52,882 nucleotides of DNA. It comes from Streptomyces sp. NRRL B-1140. Its GTDB lineage: Bacteria > Actinomycetota > Actinomycetes > Streptomycetales > Streptomycetaceae. The notes under the pieces are model-generated. The model was not told where the DNA came from, made no database searches, and worked only from the letters and a program-made list of their open reading frames with translations. The translations under genes and the position numbers were made by a program. Shown here piece after piece: positions 34,103 through 43,894 of this stretch (the stretch's first letter is position 1; the number at the start of each line of letters is the position of its first letter). Location: the NCBI RefSeq assembly GCF_001280065.1, contig NZ_LGEA01000116.1, positions 1 through 52,882 on the forward strand, in the 5' to 3' direction.

Positions 34103-35113
34103 GTGGTACGAGGCAGCACACGCCCCACGAGCCGGGACGTCGCCCAGGCCGCCGGCGTCTCCCAGGCCGCCGTCTCCCTGGTCCTCGGCGACAAATGGCG
34201 CGGCCGGGTCTCCGAGACCACGGCCCAGCGCGTCCGGGAGGCCGCCCGCGACCTGGGCTACCGCCCGAACCTCGCCGCCCGCAACCTGCGCCTGGGCCAC
34301 ACCCGCACGGTCCTCCTGGTCGTCCCCGCCCTCACCACGGAATTCTTCGCCGGCGTCTACACGGGCGCCGCCCGTGTCGCCGCCCAGCACGGCTTCGGCG
34401 TGGTCCTCTACCCCTCCCCCGAAGGCATCGGCCCCGCCCGCGACCCCTTCGCCTCCGCGCAGACCGCGCTGGACGGCGTGATCGCCTCCTCCATGGCCGC
34501 GGACGCCCTGACCGCGATCCGCGGCGAGGCACTGCCGCTGGTGATGCTGGACAGCGACCCGCACGGCAGTCTCGGGGCGGCGACGGTGAACCTGGACATC
34601 GCCGACGGCGTCCGCCAGGCCGCGGAGCACCTGCTGTCCCTGGGCCACCGCCACTTCCTCCACCTGGCGGCGGACGTCCCCTCCTGGACCTTCGAGGTAC
34701 GCGCCCGAGAGCTGACGGCCCGCCTGTCGGCGGTACCGGGCACGGCGATGCGCACGACCCGGGCACCCATCTCCATCGAGGGCGCCCAGGCCGCCACCCA
34801 GGCCGCCCTCTCGGAGCCCGGCATCCGCCCCACCGCCGTCATCTGCGACGACGACAAACTCGCCGCCGGGGCCTACAAGGCCGCCCGCCGCCTGGGGCTG
34901 CGCATCCCCGACGACCTGTCGGTCACGGGCTTGGACGACCTGGCCCTGGCCACAGCCATCGACCCGGAGCTGACAACGGTCCGCCTGGACGCGGAGCTGT
35001 TCGGAGAGCGGGGCATGCGGGCCCTCCTGGCCGTGCTGGAGGGCCACGAACCCGAGAGCGGGGACATCCCCGTCCAGCTGGTCGTACGGGGCTCTACGGC
35101 ACCGCCTCGCTAG
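34103..35113 (+). CDS. LacI-family transcriptional regulator
   Basis: The 336-residue protein has the LacI helix-turn-helix at its N-terminus (TSRDVAQAAGVSQAAVSLVLGDKWRGRVSETTAQRVREAARDLGYRPNLAARNLR) with the hinge following, then a periplasmic-binding-like sugar-sensing core. I chose the GTG at 34103 with GAAGGAG 10 bases upstream; an ATG at 34061 would start inside the second operator. It should bind the two TACGTA palindromes in the divergent gap. The effector is not known. Confidence 0.92.
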   Translation: MVRGSTRPTSRDVAQAAGVSQAAVSLVLGDKWRGRVSETTAQRVREAARDLGYRPNLAARNLRLGHTRTVLLVVPALTTEFFAGVYTGAARVAAQHGFGVVLYPSPEGIGPARDPFASAQTALDGVIASSMAADALTAIRGEALPLVMLDSDPHGSLGAATVNLDIADGVRQAAEHLLSLGHRHFLHLAADVPSWTFEVRARELTARLSAVPGTAMRTTRAPISIEGAQAATQAALSEPGIRPTAVICDDDKLAAGAYKAARRLGLRIPDDLSVTGLDDLALATAIDPELTTVRLDAELFGERGMRALLAVLEGHEPESGDIPVQLVVRGSTAPPR

Positions 35114-35245
35114 CCGTGACGGGGTTGTCGCGGGGGCCGGGTGGGACCACAACCCGGCGGAACGCGGTGCTGCCTGCGCCCACCCGTGCCGCCCCAGCGG
35201 CACGACTGCCCGCAGGCCCAGCGGACCCGCAGCCGTGTACGACGA

Positions 35246-35280
35246 CGCGCCCCGGCCACGATCACATCGGCCGGGGCGCG
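35246..35280. terminator. Bidirectional terminator between the LacI and prcA genes
   Basis: A perfect 12-bp stem (35246-35257 with 35269-35280) with an 11-base loop lies 16 bases after the prcA stop and 132 bases after the LacI-type gene stop. It closes both convergent units. Confidence 0.75.
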
Positions 35281-35296
35281 ACACACCACGTCAGAA

Positions 35297-36040
35297 CTAC
35301 TCGGCCTCGTCCTCCGACGCCGCCTCCTGCGCGGCGTCCGCGTCCGCACCCAGCAGCCGCGACAACTGCCGCCCACTGATCCGCTTGAACTTGCGCTTCT
35401 GCGGGCGCGTACGGTCCAGCACGGCCACTTCCAGCCGCTCCGCGGGGATCTCCCGCTCACTGCCGTTGGTGTCGCGCGACAGCGCCTGGACCGCCAGCTT
35501 CAGCGCTTCCGCGAGGGTCATGCCCTCCCGGTGACGCTGGTCCAGATAGCTGCTGATCTGCTCGGCGTTGCCACCCACCGCGACCGAGCCGTGCTCATCC
35601 ACGATGGAACCGTCGTGCGGCAGCCGGTAGATCTGGTCACCCTCGGGGGTCTCCCCGACCTCGGCGACGACCAGCTCCACCTCATAAGGCTTCTCCGCGG
35701 CGCTGGAGAAGATCGTGCCCAGCGTCTGCGCGTACACGTTCGCCAGACCCCGGGCCGTCACGTCGTCCCGGTCGTAGGTGTAACCCCGGAGGTCGGCATA
35801 GCGCACGCCGCCGATCCGCAGGTTCTCGTACTCGTTGTACTTGCCGGCGGCCGCGAAGCCGATCCGGTCGTAGATCTCGCTGAACTTGTGCAGCGCACGG
35901 GACGGGTTCTCGCCGACGAACACGATGCCGTCGGCGAACTGCAGCACGACCAGGCTGCGACCACGGGCGATGCCCTTGCGGGCGTACTCCGCCCGGTCGG
36001 CCATGGCCTGCTGGGGTGAGACATAGAACGGCGTCGACAC
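35297..36040 (-). CDS. prcA: 20S proteasome alpha subunit PrcA
   Basis: The 247-residue protein begins [27 protein letters not shown], the alpha-subunit N-terminal H0 helix region that gates the proteasome pore, then the typical [46 protein letters not shown]. Seven copies form each outer ring. A C-terminal acidic tail follows the [12 protein letters not shown] segment. It starts with GTG at 36040, 67 bp after prcB, in the same direction, and a terminator follows. Confidence 0.97.
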   Translation of the reverse strand: MSTPFYVSPQQAMADRAEYARKGIARGRSLVVLQFADGIVFVGENPSRALHKFSEIYDRIGFAAAGKYNEYENLRIGGVRYADLRGYTYDRDDVTARGLANVYAQTLGTIFSSAAEKPYEVELVVAEVGETPEGDQIYRLPHDGSIVDEHGSVAVGGNAEQISSYLDQRHREGMTLAEALKLAVQALSRDTNGSEREIPAERLEVAVLDRTRPQKRKFKRISGRQLSRLLGADADAAQEAASEDEAE

Positions 36041-36107
36041 CGGTTATCCGTCCCTCTCTGGAAGATTCCGTCGGTTCACTGGACCACCCTCACGAAGACG
36101 ATCGCCG

Positions 36108-36953
36108 CTACAGCAGCGCGGCCCGCGGCCCGTCGGGCTGCTCCAGCCGCCGCTCCAGGACCGAGCGAGCGATCTCGGACGCCTCGCCCTCGGTCAGCCG
36201 GCGGAAGCCGTCGTCGGTGATCACGGTGACGATGGGATAGATCCGGCGGGCGACATCGGGACCACCGGTCGCCGAGTCGTCGTCTGCCGCGTCGTAGAGC
36301 GCCTGCACCACGAGCGTCGTGGCCTCGGCCTCGCTGAGGTCGTCCCGGAAGAGCTTCTTCATCGCACCGCGCGCGAAGATCGACCCGGAACCGGTGGCAG
36401 CGTAGTTGTGCTCCTCGGAGCGGCCACCGGTGACGTCGTAGGAGAAGATGCGGCCCCTGTCGCGGTCCACGTCGTACCCCGCGAACAGGGGCACCACGGC
36501 CAGGCCCTGCATGGCCATGCCGAGGTTGGAACGGATCATCGTCGACAGCCGGTTCGCCTTGCCCTCCAGGGACAGCTGCGCACCCTCGACCTTCTCGAAG
36601 TGCTCCAGCTCCAGCTGGAACAGCTTCACCATCTCCACGGCCAGGCCCGCCGTGCCGGCGATGCCCACCGCCGAGTACTCGTCGGCCGGGAAGACCTTCT
36701 CGATGTCCCGCTGCGCGATGACGTTGCCCATGGTGGCCCGCCGGTCGCCGGCGAGGACCACACCGCCGGGGAACGTCACGGCGACGATCGTCGTGCCGTG
36801 CGGAGCCTCGATCACGCCCTGGGTGGGGGGCAGTTGCCGGTTGCCCGGCAGGATCTCCGGCTGGTGTTCCGACAGGAAGTCCATGAAGGAGGAAGACCCT
36901 GGCGTCAGGAAGGCAGCTGGTAGACGCCCGGTGCTACGAGTGTTGGCTTCCAC
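36108..36953 (-). CDS. prcB: 20S proteasome beta subunit PrcB
   Basis: The 281-residue precursor has a 53-residue propeptide and the processing site APHG-TTIV; Thr54 becomes the catalytic N-terminal threonine after self-cleavage. The conserved [15 protein letters not shown] loop provides Asp and a Lys-substituting Arg region, and [21 protein letters not shown] follows. Seven copies form each inner ring. The GTG at 36953 has GGAAGGA at correct spacing. The N-terminal coding region overlaps the endonuclease VII-like gene by 49 bp in another frame. Confidence 0.97.
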   Translation of the reverse strand: MEANTRSTGRLPAAFLTPGSSSFMDFLSEHQPEILPGNRQLPPTQGVIEAPHGTTIVAVTFPGGVVLAGDRRATMGNVIAQRDIEKVFPADEYSAVGIAGTAGLAVEMVKLFQLELEHFEKVEGAQLSLEGKANRLSTMIRSNLGMAMQGLAVVPLFAGYDVDRDRGRIFSYDVTGGRSEEHNYAATGSGSIFARGAMKKLFRDDLSEAEATTLVVQALYDAADDDSATGGPDVARRIYPIVTVITDDGFRRLTEGEASEIARSVLERRLEQPDGPRAALL

Positions 36954-37546
36954 GCGATTCCTTCCAAGTAAGCGGCGGCCCGGCGGACGGCGTCGGGATC
37001 GTCTCCCAACTTGCCGATGGCCGAATTGCAGTTGAAGCACAGTACGCCACGGACCCTACCCGTCTTGTGGCAGTGATCCACATGGGCAGCCGGGGCCTTT
37101 AGGCAGATGATGCAGAGCCCCATCTGGGAGGCGACCATCTCGTCCCGCTCGGCTTCGGTGAGGCCGTAGTTGCGCTTCAGATGACGCGCACGTCCCTCGG
37201 CTGCTCGGCATGCCTTGCAGGCCGTCGATAGGCCATCGGAAGCTGTTCTATTGCGATCCCACTCGGCGTGCGGCTTGATCTCCCGGCAGCGTTGGCAGTA
37301 CTTGTGCCCATCGGGCGCGGCCACTCTCGGGCGTGGCTTCCTGCCTCGGGCATCCTGGCGCTGCCGGTAGTACGCCGCGGAGCACTCGCGGCAGTACGCC
37401 TGGAGACCGTCCATCACAGCCTTGTTGCTCGCGAAGGCTGCTCGCGGCTTGTCCTGCTTGCACCGCGAGCAGCGCTTCACGCTTTCACTGTCGAACACCC
37501 CAACTCCCCCGCCAGCCTTCGAATCGAAGGTGAAATCACTCTCCAC
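36905..37546 (-). CDS. HNH/recombination endonuclease VII-like protein inside the proteasome locus
   Basis: The 213-residue protein carries two tandem zinc-knuckle repeats (C26-x2-C29 ... C52-x2-C55; C84-x2-C87 ... C110-x2-C113) and then an endonuclease VII-type His-Me module: C145-x2-C148, [23 protein letters not shown], with the paired Cys170/173. Endonuclease VII resolves branched DNA in phage T4. It overlaps pup by 11 bp at the start and prcB by 49 bp at the end. Base and codon use differ from neighbours: a 60-base sample at 37201 has 36 G+C against 42 in prcB, and rare codons such as AGA, ACA, GCT and CTA occur. I infer an acquired gene kept in this spot. Confidence 0.85.
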   Translation of the reverse strand: MESDFTFDSKAGGGVGVFDSESVKRCSRCKQDKPRAAFASNKAVMDGLQAYCRECSAAYYRQRQDARGRKPRPRVAAPDGHKYCQRCREIKPHAEWDRNRTASDGLSTACKACRAAEGRARHLKRNYGLTEAERDEMVASQMGLCIICLKAPAAHVDHCHKTGRVRGVLCFNCNSAIGKLGDDPDAVRRAAAYLEGIAWKPTLVAPGVYQLPS

Positions 37547-37754
37547 CCTTTTGAACGAAGGAGCGCACGAAGTCCTCGGCATTCTCTTCGAGCACATCAT
37601 CGATTTCGTCGAGGACGGAGTCCACGTCGTCGCTCAGCTTCTCCTGACGCTCCTTGAGGTCCTCGGAGGCCTGCGCGTCCTGCGCCTGCTCCTCGACCTC
37701 CTCGGTGGACTTCGTGGCCTTCTGCTGTCCGCCGCCGGTGTCCTTGGTCGCCAT
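37536..37754 (-). CDS. pup: Prokaryotic ubiquitin-like protein Pup, encoded with a C-terminal Glu
   Basis: The 72-residue protein has the disordered N-terminus MATKDTGGGQQKATKS, the helical Mpa-binding region SEDLKERQEKLSDDVDSVLDEIDDVLEENAEDFVRSFV, and a C-terminus Gln-Lys-Gly-Gly-Glu. The last codon before the stop is GAG, so the end is GGE rather than GGQ. Pup with Glu can be ligated to lysines directly, without deamidation by Dop. It is followed by the overlapping endonuclease gene and prcB-prcA, and lies 178 bp after dop. Start ATG at 37754, with GAGGG two bases upstream. Confidence 0.97.
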   Translation of the reverse strand: MATKDTGGGQQKATKSTEEVEEQAQDAQASEDLKERQEKLSDDVDSVLDEIDDVLEENAEDFVRSFVQKGGE

Positions 37755-37932
37755 ATCCCTCACCCCGCTCGGTTCGCCCGACACAGTTGCTCGGTCAAGA
37801 TCAGACCCTACTCGCCGGGTCTGACAATGGCCCCGCAGTTGCTCCAACGTACGGGGACCACCTCGATGATTCCCGGACCAGGGACTTTCCACCCTGTCCG
37901 GCCGGTTACGGACGAGTACCCGTTCATCGGGG

Positions 37933-39444
37933 TCACCCGCCCGACAGAACTCTGACCAGGTCTTCCGCGGTGCGGCAGCGGTCCAGGAGCTCCTTGACGT
38001 GATTACGCGTTCCGCGAAGCGGTTCCAGGGTTGGGACCCGCTGCAGCGAGTCCCGGCCCGGCAGATCGAAGATCACCGAGTCCCAGGAGGCCGCCGCGAC
38101 GTCGTCCGCGTACTGCTCCAGGCAGCGGCCGCGGAAGTAGGCCCGGGTGTCCTCCGGCGGCACCGTGCGGGCCCGCTCCACGTCCGCGTCGGTCAGCAGC
38201 CGCTTCATGCGCCCGCGGGCCACCAGACGGTTGTACAGGCCCTTCTCGGGTCGTACGTCGGCGTACTGGAGGTCGACCAGGTGCAGCCGGGCCGCGTCCC
38301 AGTCGAGGCTGTCCCGGCGCCGGTAGCCCTCCATCAGCTCCCGCTTGGCGACCCAGTCGAGCTCTCCGGCCAGACTCATCGGGTCGTGCTCCAGACGGGT
38401 GAGGGTGTCCTCCCAGCGCGAGAGGACGTCCTTGGTCTGGTCGTCGGCGTCGGCCCCGAACCGCTCCTCGACGTACTTGCGCGCCAGCTCGTAGTACTCC
38501 ATCTGCAGCTGGACCGCGGTGAGCGTGCGGCCGCTGCGGAGCGTGACCAGGCGCTTGAGCGACGGGTCGTGCGAGACCTGGTGGAGGGTGCGGACGGGCT
38601 GGTCGACGGCCAGGTCGACGGCGATGAAACCGTCCTCGATCATCGACAAAACCAGCGAGGTCGTGCCCAGCTTGAGGTAGGTCGAGATCTCCGAGAGGTT
38701 CGCGTCGCCGATGATCACGTGCAGGCGCCGGTACTTCTCGGCGTCCGCGTGCGGCTCGTCGCGGGTGTTGATGATCGGGCGCTTGAGCGTCGTCTCGAGG
38801 CCGACCTCGACCTCGAAGTAGTCGGCTCGCTGGCTGAGCTGGAAGCCGTGCTCGTGCCCGTCCTGGCCGATGCCGACGCGGCCTGCTCCGGCGAAGACCT
38901 GGCGGGAGACGAAGAAGGGCGTCAGGTGGCGCACGATGTCCGAGAAGGGGGTCTCCCGCTTCATCAGGTAGTTCTCGTGTGTGCCGTAGGAGGCGCCCTT
39001 GTTGTCGGTGTTGTTCTTGTACAGGTGGATCGGCTGGGCACCGGGCAGCTGCGCGGCCCGTTCGGCGGCCTCGGCCATGATCCGCTCGCCGGCCTTGTCC
39101 CAGAGGACGGCGTCCCGGGGGTTGGTCACCTCGGGGGAGCTGTACTCGGGGTGTGCGTGGTCGACGTAGAGCCGTGCACCGTTGGTGAGGATCACGTTGG
39201 CCAGGCCGATGTCCTCGTCGGTGAGCTGGCTGGAGTCGGCGGCCTCGCGGGCGAGGTCGAAGCCTCGCGCGTCCCGCAGCGGGTTCTCCTCCTCGAAGTC
39301 CCAGCGAGCCCGGCGGGCCCGGTGCATCGCAGCCGCGTAGGCGTTCACGATCTGGGACGAGGTGAGCATGGCATTGGCGTTGGGGTGGCCGGGGACGGAG
39401 ATCCCGTACTCCGTCTCGATGCCCATTACTCGCCGTACGGTCAT
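37933..39444 (-). CDS. dop: Pup deamidase/depupylase Dop
   Basis: The 503-residue protein shares the PafA fold ([74 protein letters not shown]) but has the longer N-terminal region and the [21 protein letters not shown] insertion typical of Dop (residues ~60-80). It removes Pup from substrates and, in species with PupQ, deamidates it. Here Pup already ends in Glu, so depupylation should be the main role. The ATG at 39444 follows AGGAGGG. It lies after the mpa terminator and so should have its own promoter in 39445-39635. Confidence 0.96.
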   Translation of the reverse strand: MTVRRVMGIETEYGISVPGHPNANAMLTSSQIVNAYAAAMHRARRARWDFEEENPLRDARGFDLAREAADSSQLTDEDIGLANVILTNGARLYVDHAHPEYSSPEVTNPRDAVLWDKAGERIMAEAAERAAQLPGAQPIHLYKNNTDNKGASYGTHENYLMKRETPFSDIVRHLTPFFVSRQVFAGAGRVGIGQDGHEHGFQLSQRADYFEVEVGLETTLKRPIINTRDEPHADAEKYRRLHVIIGDANLSEISTYLKLGTTSLVLSMIEDGFIAVDLAVDQPVRTLHQVSHDPSLKRLVTLRSGRTLTAVQLQMEYYELARKYVEERFGADADDQTKDVLSRWEDTLTRLEHDPMSLAGELDWVAKRELMEGYRRRDSLDWDAARLHLVDLQYADVRPEKGLYNRLVARGRMKRLLTDADVERARTVPPEDTRAYFRGRCLEQYADDVAAASWDSVIFDLPGRDSLQRVPTLEPLRGTRNHVKELLDRCRTAEDLVRVLSGG

Positions 39445-39635
39445 GCGGCCCTCCTTGCCCGGCGGCACCCTCGGTCGTGGGCGCCGCTCAGATACCGCTG
39501 GCGCTCGGTTGCGTGTGCGGTGCCCGTCCCCGCACTGCGCGACTCGGCGGTACGCAAGAGCCTAGAACGCCTTTGCGCTGGTGGGGAGATCATTTGCGTC
39601 ATTGCGTTGCTCCAGCCGTGGCCCGAAAAACAGTC

Positions 39636-39668
39636 GGCTGCGGGTACCCGCCGAGGGCACCCGCAGCC
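39636..39668 (-). terminator. Intrinsic terminator of the mpa/arc transcript
   Basis: A perfect 10-bp stem (39636-39645 with 39659-39668) with a 13-base loop lies 10 bases after the mpa stop. On the minus strand GACTGTTTTT follows. The dop gene downstream therefore needs its own promoter. Confidence 0.85.
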
Positions 39669-39678
39669 GCCCTGTCTT

Positions 39679-41445
39679 TTACAGGTACTGACCGGTATTC
39701 GCCACCGTGTCGATGGAGCGTCCGGTGTCCGCGCCCTGCTTTCCGGTGATGAGCGTACGGATGTACACGATCCGTTCGCCCTTCTTTCCGGAGATGCGGG
39801 CCCAGTCGTCCGGGTTGGTGGTGTTCGGCAGGTCCTCGTTCTCCTTGAACTCGTCCACGCAGGCCTGGAGGAGGTGGGAGACGCGGAGGCCCTTCTGGTT
39901 CTTCTCGAGGAAGTCCTTGATCGCCATCTTCTTGGCGCGGCCGACGATGTTCTCGATCATGGCGCCGGAGTTGAAGTCCTTGAAGTAGAGGACTTCCTTG
40001 TCACCGTTGGCGTAGGTGACCTCCAGGAAGCGGTTCTCCTCGGATTCCGCGTACATGTGTTCCACGGCCGTCTGGATCATGTTCTGGACCGTGGCGCCCT
40101 TGTCGCCGGCGTGCTCGCCGAGGTCGTCGCCGTGCAGCGGGAGGCGCTCTGTGAGGTACTTGCCGAAGATGTCCTTGGCCGCTTCGGCGTCCGGACGCTC
40201 GATCTTGATCTTCACGTCGAGCCGGCCGGGTCGCAGGATGGCGGGGTCGATCATGTCCTCACGGTTGGAGGCGCCGATCACGACCACGTTCTGCAGGCCC
40301 TCCACGCCGTCGATCTCGGCGAGCAGCTGCGGGACGATGGTGTTCTCCACGTCCGAGCTGACACCGGAGCCGCGGGTGCGGAAGAGGGATTCCATCTCGT
40401 CGAAGAAGACGATGACGGGCGTGCCCTCGCTGGCCTTCTCACGGGCCCGCTGGAAGACGAGGCGGATCTGCCGCTCCGTCTCGCCGACGTACTTGTTCAG
40501 GAGCTCGGGGCCCTTGATGTTGAGGAAGAAGCTCTTGCCGGCGGCCTGGCCGGTCACTTCGGCGACCTTCTTGGCGAGCGAGTTGGCCACGGCCTTGGCG
40601 ATGAGCGTCTTGCCGCATCCGGGGGGCCCGTACAGCAGGACGCCCTTCGGCGGCCGCAGCTCGTGCTCCTTGAACAGGTCGGGGTAGAGGTACGGCAGCT
40701 CGACGGCGTCGCGGATGGCCTCGATCTGGCCGCCGAGACCGCCGATCTGCTCGTATCCGATGTCGGGGACTTCTTCGAGGACGAGTTCCTCGACCTCGCT
40801 CTTCGGGACGATCTCGTAGACGTAGCCCGAGCGGGGTTCGAGGAGCAGGGCGTCACCGGGCCGGATGTTCACGTCCAGCAGCGGCTCGGCGAGCCGTACC
40901 ACCCGCTCTTCGTCGGTGTGTCCGAGCACGAGGGCTCGCTCGCCGTCCTCGAGGATCTCCTTGAGGGTGACGATGTCACCGACGCGCTCGAATTCCATGG
41001 CCTCGACCACGTTGAGCGCTTCGTTGAGCATTACTTCCTGGCCGCGCCGGAGCTCGTCGAGCTCGACGCTGGGGCTGACGTTCACCCTGAGCTTGCGGCC
41101 GCCGGTGAAGATGTCGGCGGTGCCGTCCTCGTTCGCCGTCAGGAAGACCCCGAAGCCGGCCGGTGGCTGTGCGAGCCGGTCGACCTCCTCCTTGAGGGCC
41201 ACGATCTGGTCGCGGGCCTCACGGAGCGTGTTGGCGAGTCGTTCGTTCTGCGCGGACACGCCGGCCAGGTTGGTCTGCAGCTCGACGATCCGCTCTTCGA
41301 GAATCCTCGTGTGTCGCGGAGAGTCGGCGAGCTTGCGCCGCAGGACGGCGATTTCCTGCTCGAGATAGGCGATCTGCCCGGCCGGGTCGTCGGACCCGCG
41401 TCCCGGGCGGATGCCGCGGTTCATGTCGTCGTCGTGGGCTGCCAC
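39679..41445 (-). CDS. mpa: Proteasome-activating AAA ATPase Mpa/ARC
   Basis: The 588-residue protein has an N-terminal coiled coil (~22-92), two OB-type beta domains (~98-210), an AAA domain with Walker A GPPGCGKT (273-280) and Walker B VIVFFDEM (344-351), and a C-terminus Gly-Gln-Tyr-Leu. The penultimate Tyr fits the HbYX-type tail that docks on the 20S core. The coiled coil binds the Pup helix; the ring unfolds pupylated proteins. Start GTG at 41445 follows GAGGTGAGG. It is divergent from the ferredoxin gene across 245 bp. Confidence 0.97.
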   Translation of the reverse strand: MAAHDDDMNRGIRPGRGSDDPAGQIAYLEQEIAVLRRKLADSPRHTRILEERIVELQTNLAGVSAQNERLANTLREARDQIVALKEEVDRLAQPPAGFGVFLTANEDGTADIFTGGRKLRVNVSPSVELDELRRGQEVMLNEALNVVEAMEFERVGDIVTLKEILEDGERALVLGHTDEERVVRLAEPLLDVNIRPGDALLLEPRSGYVYEIVPKSEVEELVLEEVPDIGYEQIGGLGGQIEAIRDAVELPYLYPDLFKEHELRPPKGVLLYGPPGCGKTLIAKAVANSLAKKVAEVTGQAAGKSFFLNIKGPELLNKYVGETERQIRLVFQRAREKASEGTPVIVFFDEMESLFRTRGSGVSSDVENTIVPQLLAEIDGVEGLQNVVVIGASNREDMIDPAILRPGRLDVKIKIERPDAEAAKDIFGKYLTERLPLHGDDLGEHAGDKGATVQNMIQTAVEHMYAESEENRFLEVTYANGDKEVLYFKDFNSGAMIENIVGRAKKMAIKDFLEKNQKGLRVSHLLQACVDEFKENEDLPNTTNPDDWARISGKKGERIVYIRTLITGKQGADTGRSIDTVANTGQYL

Positions 41446-41690
41446 GGTCCTCACCTCCTCCAAGGGGAGCTGGACGCTTCCAGACCCTACCTGGGCGGGT
41501 GTCGATTGAAACCCCTAGATCACAAAGACGGTCGGGGTGTGTCCGATCTTCACCCTTGCGCTCTCCCTCACGCCAGGGGAATACCCAGCGAACATGATTG
41601 GAACCCAGGCGAAGGTAGGGTCGAGCTGTTCAACACCCGCCGGAGCTGGCCGGATTCCCGGCCCGGCTCGGCGGAGAAACGGCAGGAGAG

Positions 41691-41996
41691 ATGAGCGTGC
41701 AGCAGGTGGCCGGGGCGGAAGGCGAGGAGCTGGAGGTCTGGATCGACCAGGATCTGTGTACCGGTGACGGCATCTGCGCCCAGTACGCGCCGGAGGTGTT
41801 CGAGCTGGACATCGATGGTCTGGCCTATGTCAAGAGCGCCGGCGACGAGTTGCTCCAGGACAAGGGAGCGACAACGCCCGTTCCGCTGCCGCTTCTCACG
41901 GACGTGATCGACTCCGCGAAGGAGTGTCCGGGCGAGTGCATTCATGTGCGCCGGGTTTCGGACAGGGCCGAGGTGTACGGTCCGGACGCGGAGTGA
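41691..41996 (+). CDS. Single-cluster ferredoxin (3Fe-4S or 4Fe-4S type)
   Basis: The 101-residue protein has the motif C-T-G-D-G-I-C near the N-terminus and ECPGEC with a following I-H near the C-terminus. Only three cluster-ligand cysteines fit the first site pattern, which suggests a [3Fe-4S] cluster, as in P450-associated Streptomyces ferredoxins. It transfers electrons; the partner is not evident here, since the only P450 in the window (rarE) lies 23 kb away. ATG at 41691 follows GGAGAG. It stands alone, divergent from mpa. Confidence 0.88.
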   Translation: MSVQQVAGAEGEELEVWIDQDLCTGDGICAQYAPEVFELDIDGLAYVKSAGDELLQDKGATTPVPLPLLTDVIDSAKECPGECIHVRRVSDRAEVYGPDAE

Positions 41997-42055
41997 CCGC
42001 TTCTTTACCTTCCGTGACTACTGTCTGATATCTCACACGTTCCGTCGCGCGTGGT

Positions 42056-42634
42056 TCACACGCTGCGCGCTCCGGCCGGCGTGGAGCGGACGAACGAGCC
42101 GTCCTGCCAACGCCATTTCGCGTCGCTCTTCACGTCGGGGCAGCAACGCGGCACGTCGGCCGACGAGTAGCCGAGGAGCGTGGCGCTGACGGCTCCGTCG
42201 CGTACGGCGAAGTCGGTGACCGTGGTGCCGTCCTTGGGGTTGAGCAGGGTGGCCACGACGCGCGGCTCGGCGCCGTCGGCGTCGCGTGTCAGGACGTACA
42301 CGCCGTCCGGCGGGGTGCCCATCGGGGAGTCGCAGTGCACCACGGCCACCGTCTCGGGGCGGCCGTCGCCGTCGAGGTCTCCGGAAGCCCGTTTCTTCAC
42401 GACGGCCTTCACCGGGCCGCACTCGATCGGGAACGCGACCGTGGCCGGGTCGGGTGGAGTCAGGTGCGCCGGAGCGCTCTTGGTCTCGGGGGCGGTCGGC
42501 TGGGCCGCCGTCGCCGCGCCGGGCTGCAGGATCGAGGAGAAGGCCACGACGCCGGCGACGGCCGTCGCGGTGGCGAGCCAGTGGATGGGGCGGGTGTGGG
42601 TGTGGGCGAGGTCCGGGACGGCGGAAGACTGCAC
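42056..42634 (-). CDS. Small secreted protein of unknown function
   Basis: The 192-residue product has an N-terminal signal-like segment (WLATATAVAGVVAFSSILQPGAATAAQ) and an Ala-rich cleavage site; without cleavage it would be a membrane-anchored protein. The exported part contains DGRPETVAVVHCDSPMG, a FG-GAP-like Asp-rich strand (ASGDLDGDGRPE), and two cysteine-containing segments. The GTG at 42634 follows GGAGA nine bases upstream; the in-frame ATG at 42676 has no ribosome site. Function not recognised. Confidence 0.75.
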   Translation of the reverse strand: MQSSAVPDLAHTHTRPIHWLATATAVAGVVAFSSILQPGAATAAQPTAPETKSAPAHLTPPDPATVAFPIECGPVKAVVKKRASGDLDGDGRPETVAVVHCDSPMGTPPDGVYVLTRDADGAEPRVVATLLNPKDGTTVTDFAVRDGAVSATLLGYSSADVPRCCPDVKSDAKWRWQDGSFVRSTPAGARSV

Positions 42635-42952
42635 TAGGAGGGTCTCCTGGGGCTGTGCCGGTGGGGTGGCCAGCATGGTGCCACACGTCACAGTCCGAGG
42701 GAACGGCGGGGTGTGCGTGTCCTGTGCCGGGGAAGTCAGAAGGGTTGCGGTTCCTGCCGTTGTGTCAGCGGACCGCGGGAGTTTCGCCCGCGCTGTGGCG
42801 CGCCCAGGGCCGTAAGGGCTCTTTCGGCAGGTCAATGGTCTCGCAGGAGCATTCACCCGGGGCGGCAACGAAAGGGCGCCGTGGCGGAGTTCCGGTGTGG
42901 ATCCGGGAACTCCGCCACGGCGCCGATGCGTTGGGCGCGGTGACGGGCCGTT
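42635..42952. other. 318-bp region between the small secreted-protein gene and trmI, with terminator
   Basis: This contains the trmI terminator at 42875-42924 (a 19-bp perfect stem) and the promoter region of the secreted protein. No coding sequence was seen. Confidence 0.6.
42875..42924 (-). terminator. Terminator of trmI (19-bp stem)
   Basis: The arms 42875-42893 and 42906-42924 are perfect inverted repeats around a 12-base loop. The stem lies 29 bases after the trmI stop on the minus strand, with CTTTCGTT following. It is one of the longest stems in the window. Confidence 0.85.
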
Positions 42953-43855
42953 TCAGCGGGCGGTGCCGCCGTCGGCGTTGGGCCCCGCGTAGTCCTCGCC
43001 GTAGGCGCCCTTGGCGGGGCGGCGGCGGCGCATGGGCGGCTCGACGCCGTCGGCGAGGCGGCGGGCGGTGAGCAGGAAGCCGGTGTGGCCGATCATCCGG
43101 TGGTCCGGGCGGACGGCCAGGCCCTCGATGTGCCAGTTCCGGATCATCGTCTCCCAGGAGGTCGGCTCGTTGAAGCAGCCGATCTCGCGGATGGACTCCA
43201 CGGTCCGGGCGAGCTGGGTGGTGGTCGCCACGTAGCAGCACAGGATGCCGCCGGGGACGAGTGCCTTGGAGACGGCTTCCAGGCACTCCCAGGGGGCGAG
43301 CATGTCGAGGATGACGCGGTCGACGTCGGCGTCGGACAGGTTGTCCTGGAGGTCGCCGACGGTGAGCTGCCAGGCGGGGTGCGGGCCGCCGAAGTAGCGC
43401 TCGACGTTCGCCTGGGCGATCTCGGCGAAGTCGGCGCGGCGCTCGTAGCTGTGCAGCATGCCCTGGTCGCCGATGGCCCGCAGCAGGAAGCTGCTGAGGG
43501 AGCCGGAGCCGACGCCCGCCTCCACGACGCGCGCGCCGGGGAAGATGTCGGCGAAGGCGAGGATCTGCCCCGCGTCCTTGGGGTAGACCACGGCGGCGCC
43601 GCGGGGCATGGACAGGACGTAGTCGGGGAGCAGGGGGCGCAGCGCGAGGTAGGCGACGTTCCCCGTGGTGCGGACAACGCTGCCCTCGGGAGCGCCGATC
43701 AGTTCGTCGTGCGGGAAGGAACCCTTGTGGGTGTGGAAGTTCTTCCCGGCCTCGAGCGTGAACGTGTAGTGGCGGCCCTTGGGGTCGGTCAGCTGAACCT
43801 GGTCCCCGACCTTGAAGGGCCCGCGCCTGCGGGCGGCACCGGTCGGTTCGGACAT
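42953..43855 (-). CDS. trmI: tRNA (adenine(58)-N1)-methyltransferase TrmI
   Basis: The 300-residue protein has the TrmI fold: an N-terminal barrel (FKVGDQVQLTDPKGRHYTFTLEAGKNFHTHKG) and a class I SAM-binding domain (IFPGARVVEAGVGSGSLSSFLLRAIGDQG), with DVDRVILDMLAPWECLEAV supplying the catalytic region. It methylates A58 in the T-loop of tRNA. It is 39 bp after the site-2 protease gene and probably read from the same promoter, with the 19-bp terminator following. Confidence 0.94.
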   Translation of the reverse strand: MSEPTGAARRRGPFKVGDQVQLTDPKGRHYTFTLEAGKNFHTHKGSFPHDELIGAPEGSVVRTTGNVAYLALRPLLPDYVLSMPRGAAVVYPKDAGQILAFADIFPGARVVEAGVGSGSLSSFLLRAIGDQGMLHSYERRADFAEIAQANVERYFGGPHPAWQLTVGDLQDNLSDADVDRVILDMLAPWECLEAVSKALVPGGILCCYVATTTQLARTVESIREIGCFNEPTSWETMIRNWHIEGLAVRPDHRMIGHTGFLLTARRLADGVEPPMRRRRPAKGAYGEDYAGPNADGGTAR

Positions 43856-43894
43856 GTGACCAGCCTACCGGTCCCGGGAGGGGGCTCCGACCAC

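Noticed and set aside
32974..35379. An 801-codon frame across the MFS and LacI genes.
   Set aside because: It crosses both real genes in unrelated frames and shows only repetitive His/Arg/Pro/Gly.
41586..41608. SigR-like GGAAT promoter upstream of the ferredoxin.
   Set aside because: GGAAT is present, but GTT is not found 18 bases downstream (GAA is seen instead).
37999..41694. A 1231-codon open frame on the + strand opposite dop and mpa.
   Set aside because: It is antisense to two clearly recognised genes; long antisense frames are common in GC-rich DNA. It has no ribosome site or recognisable domain.
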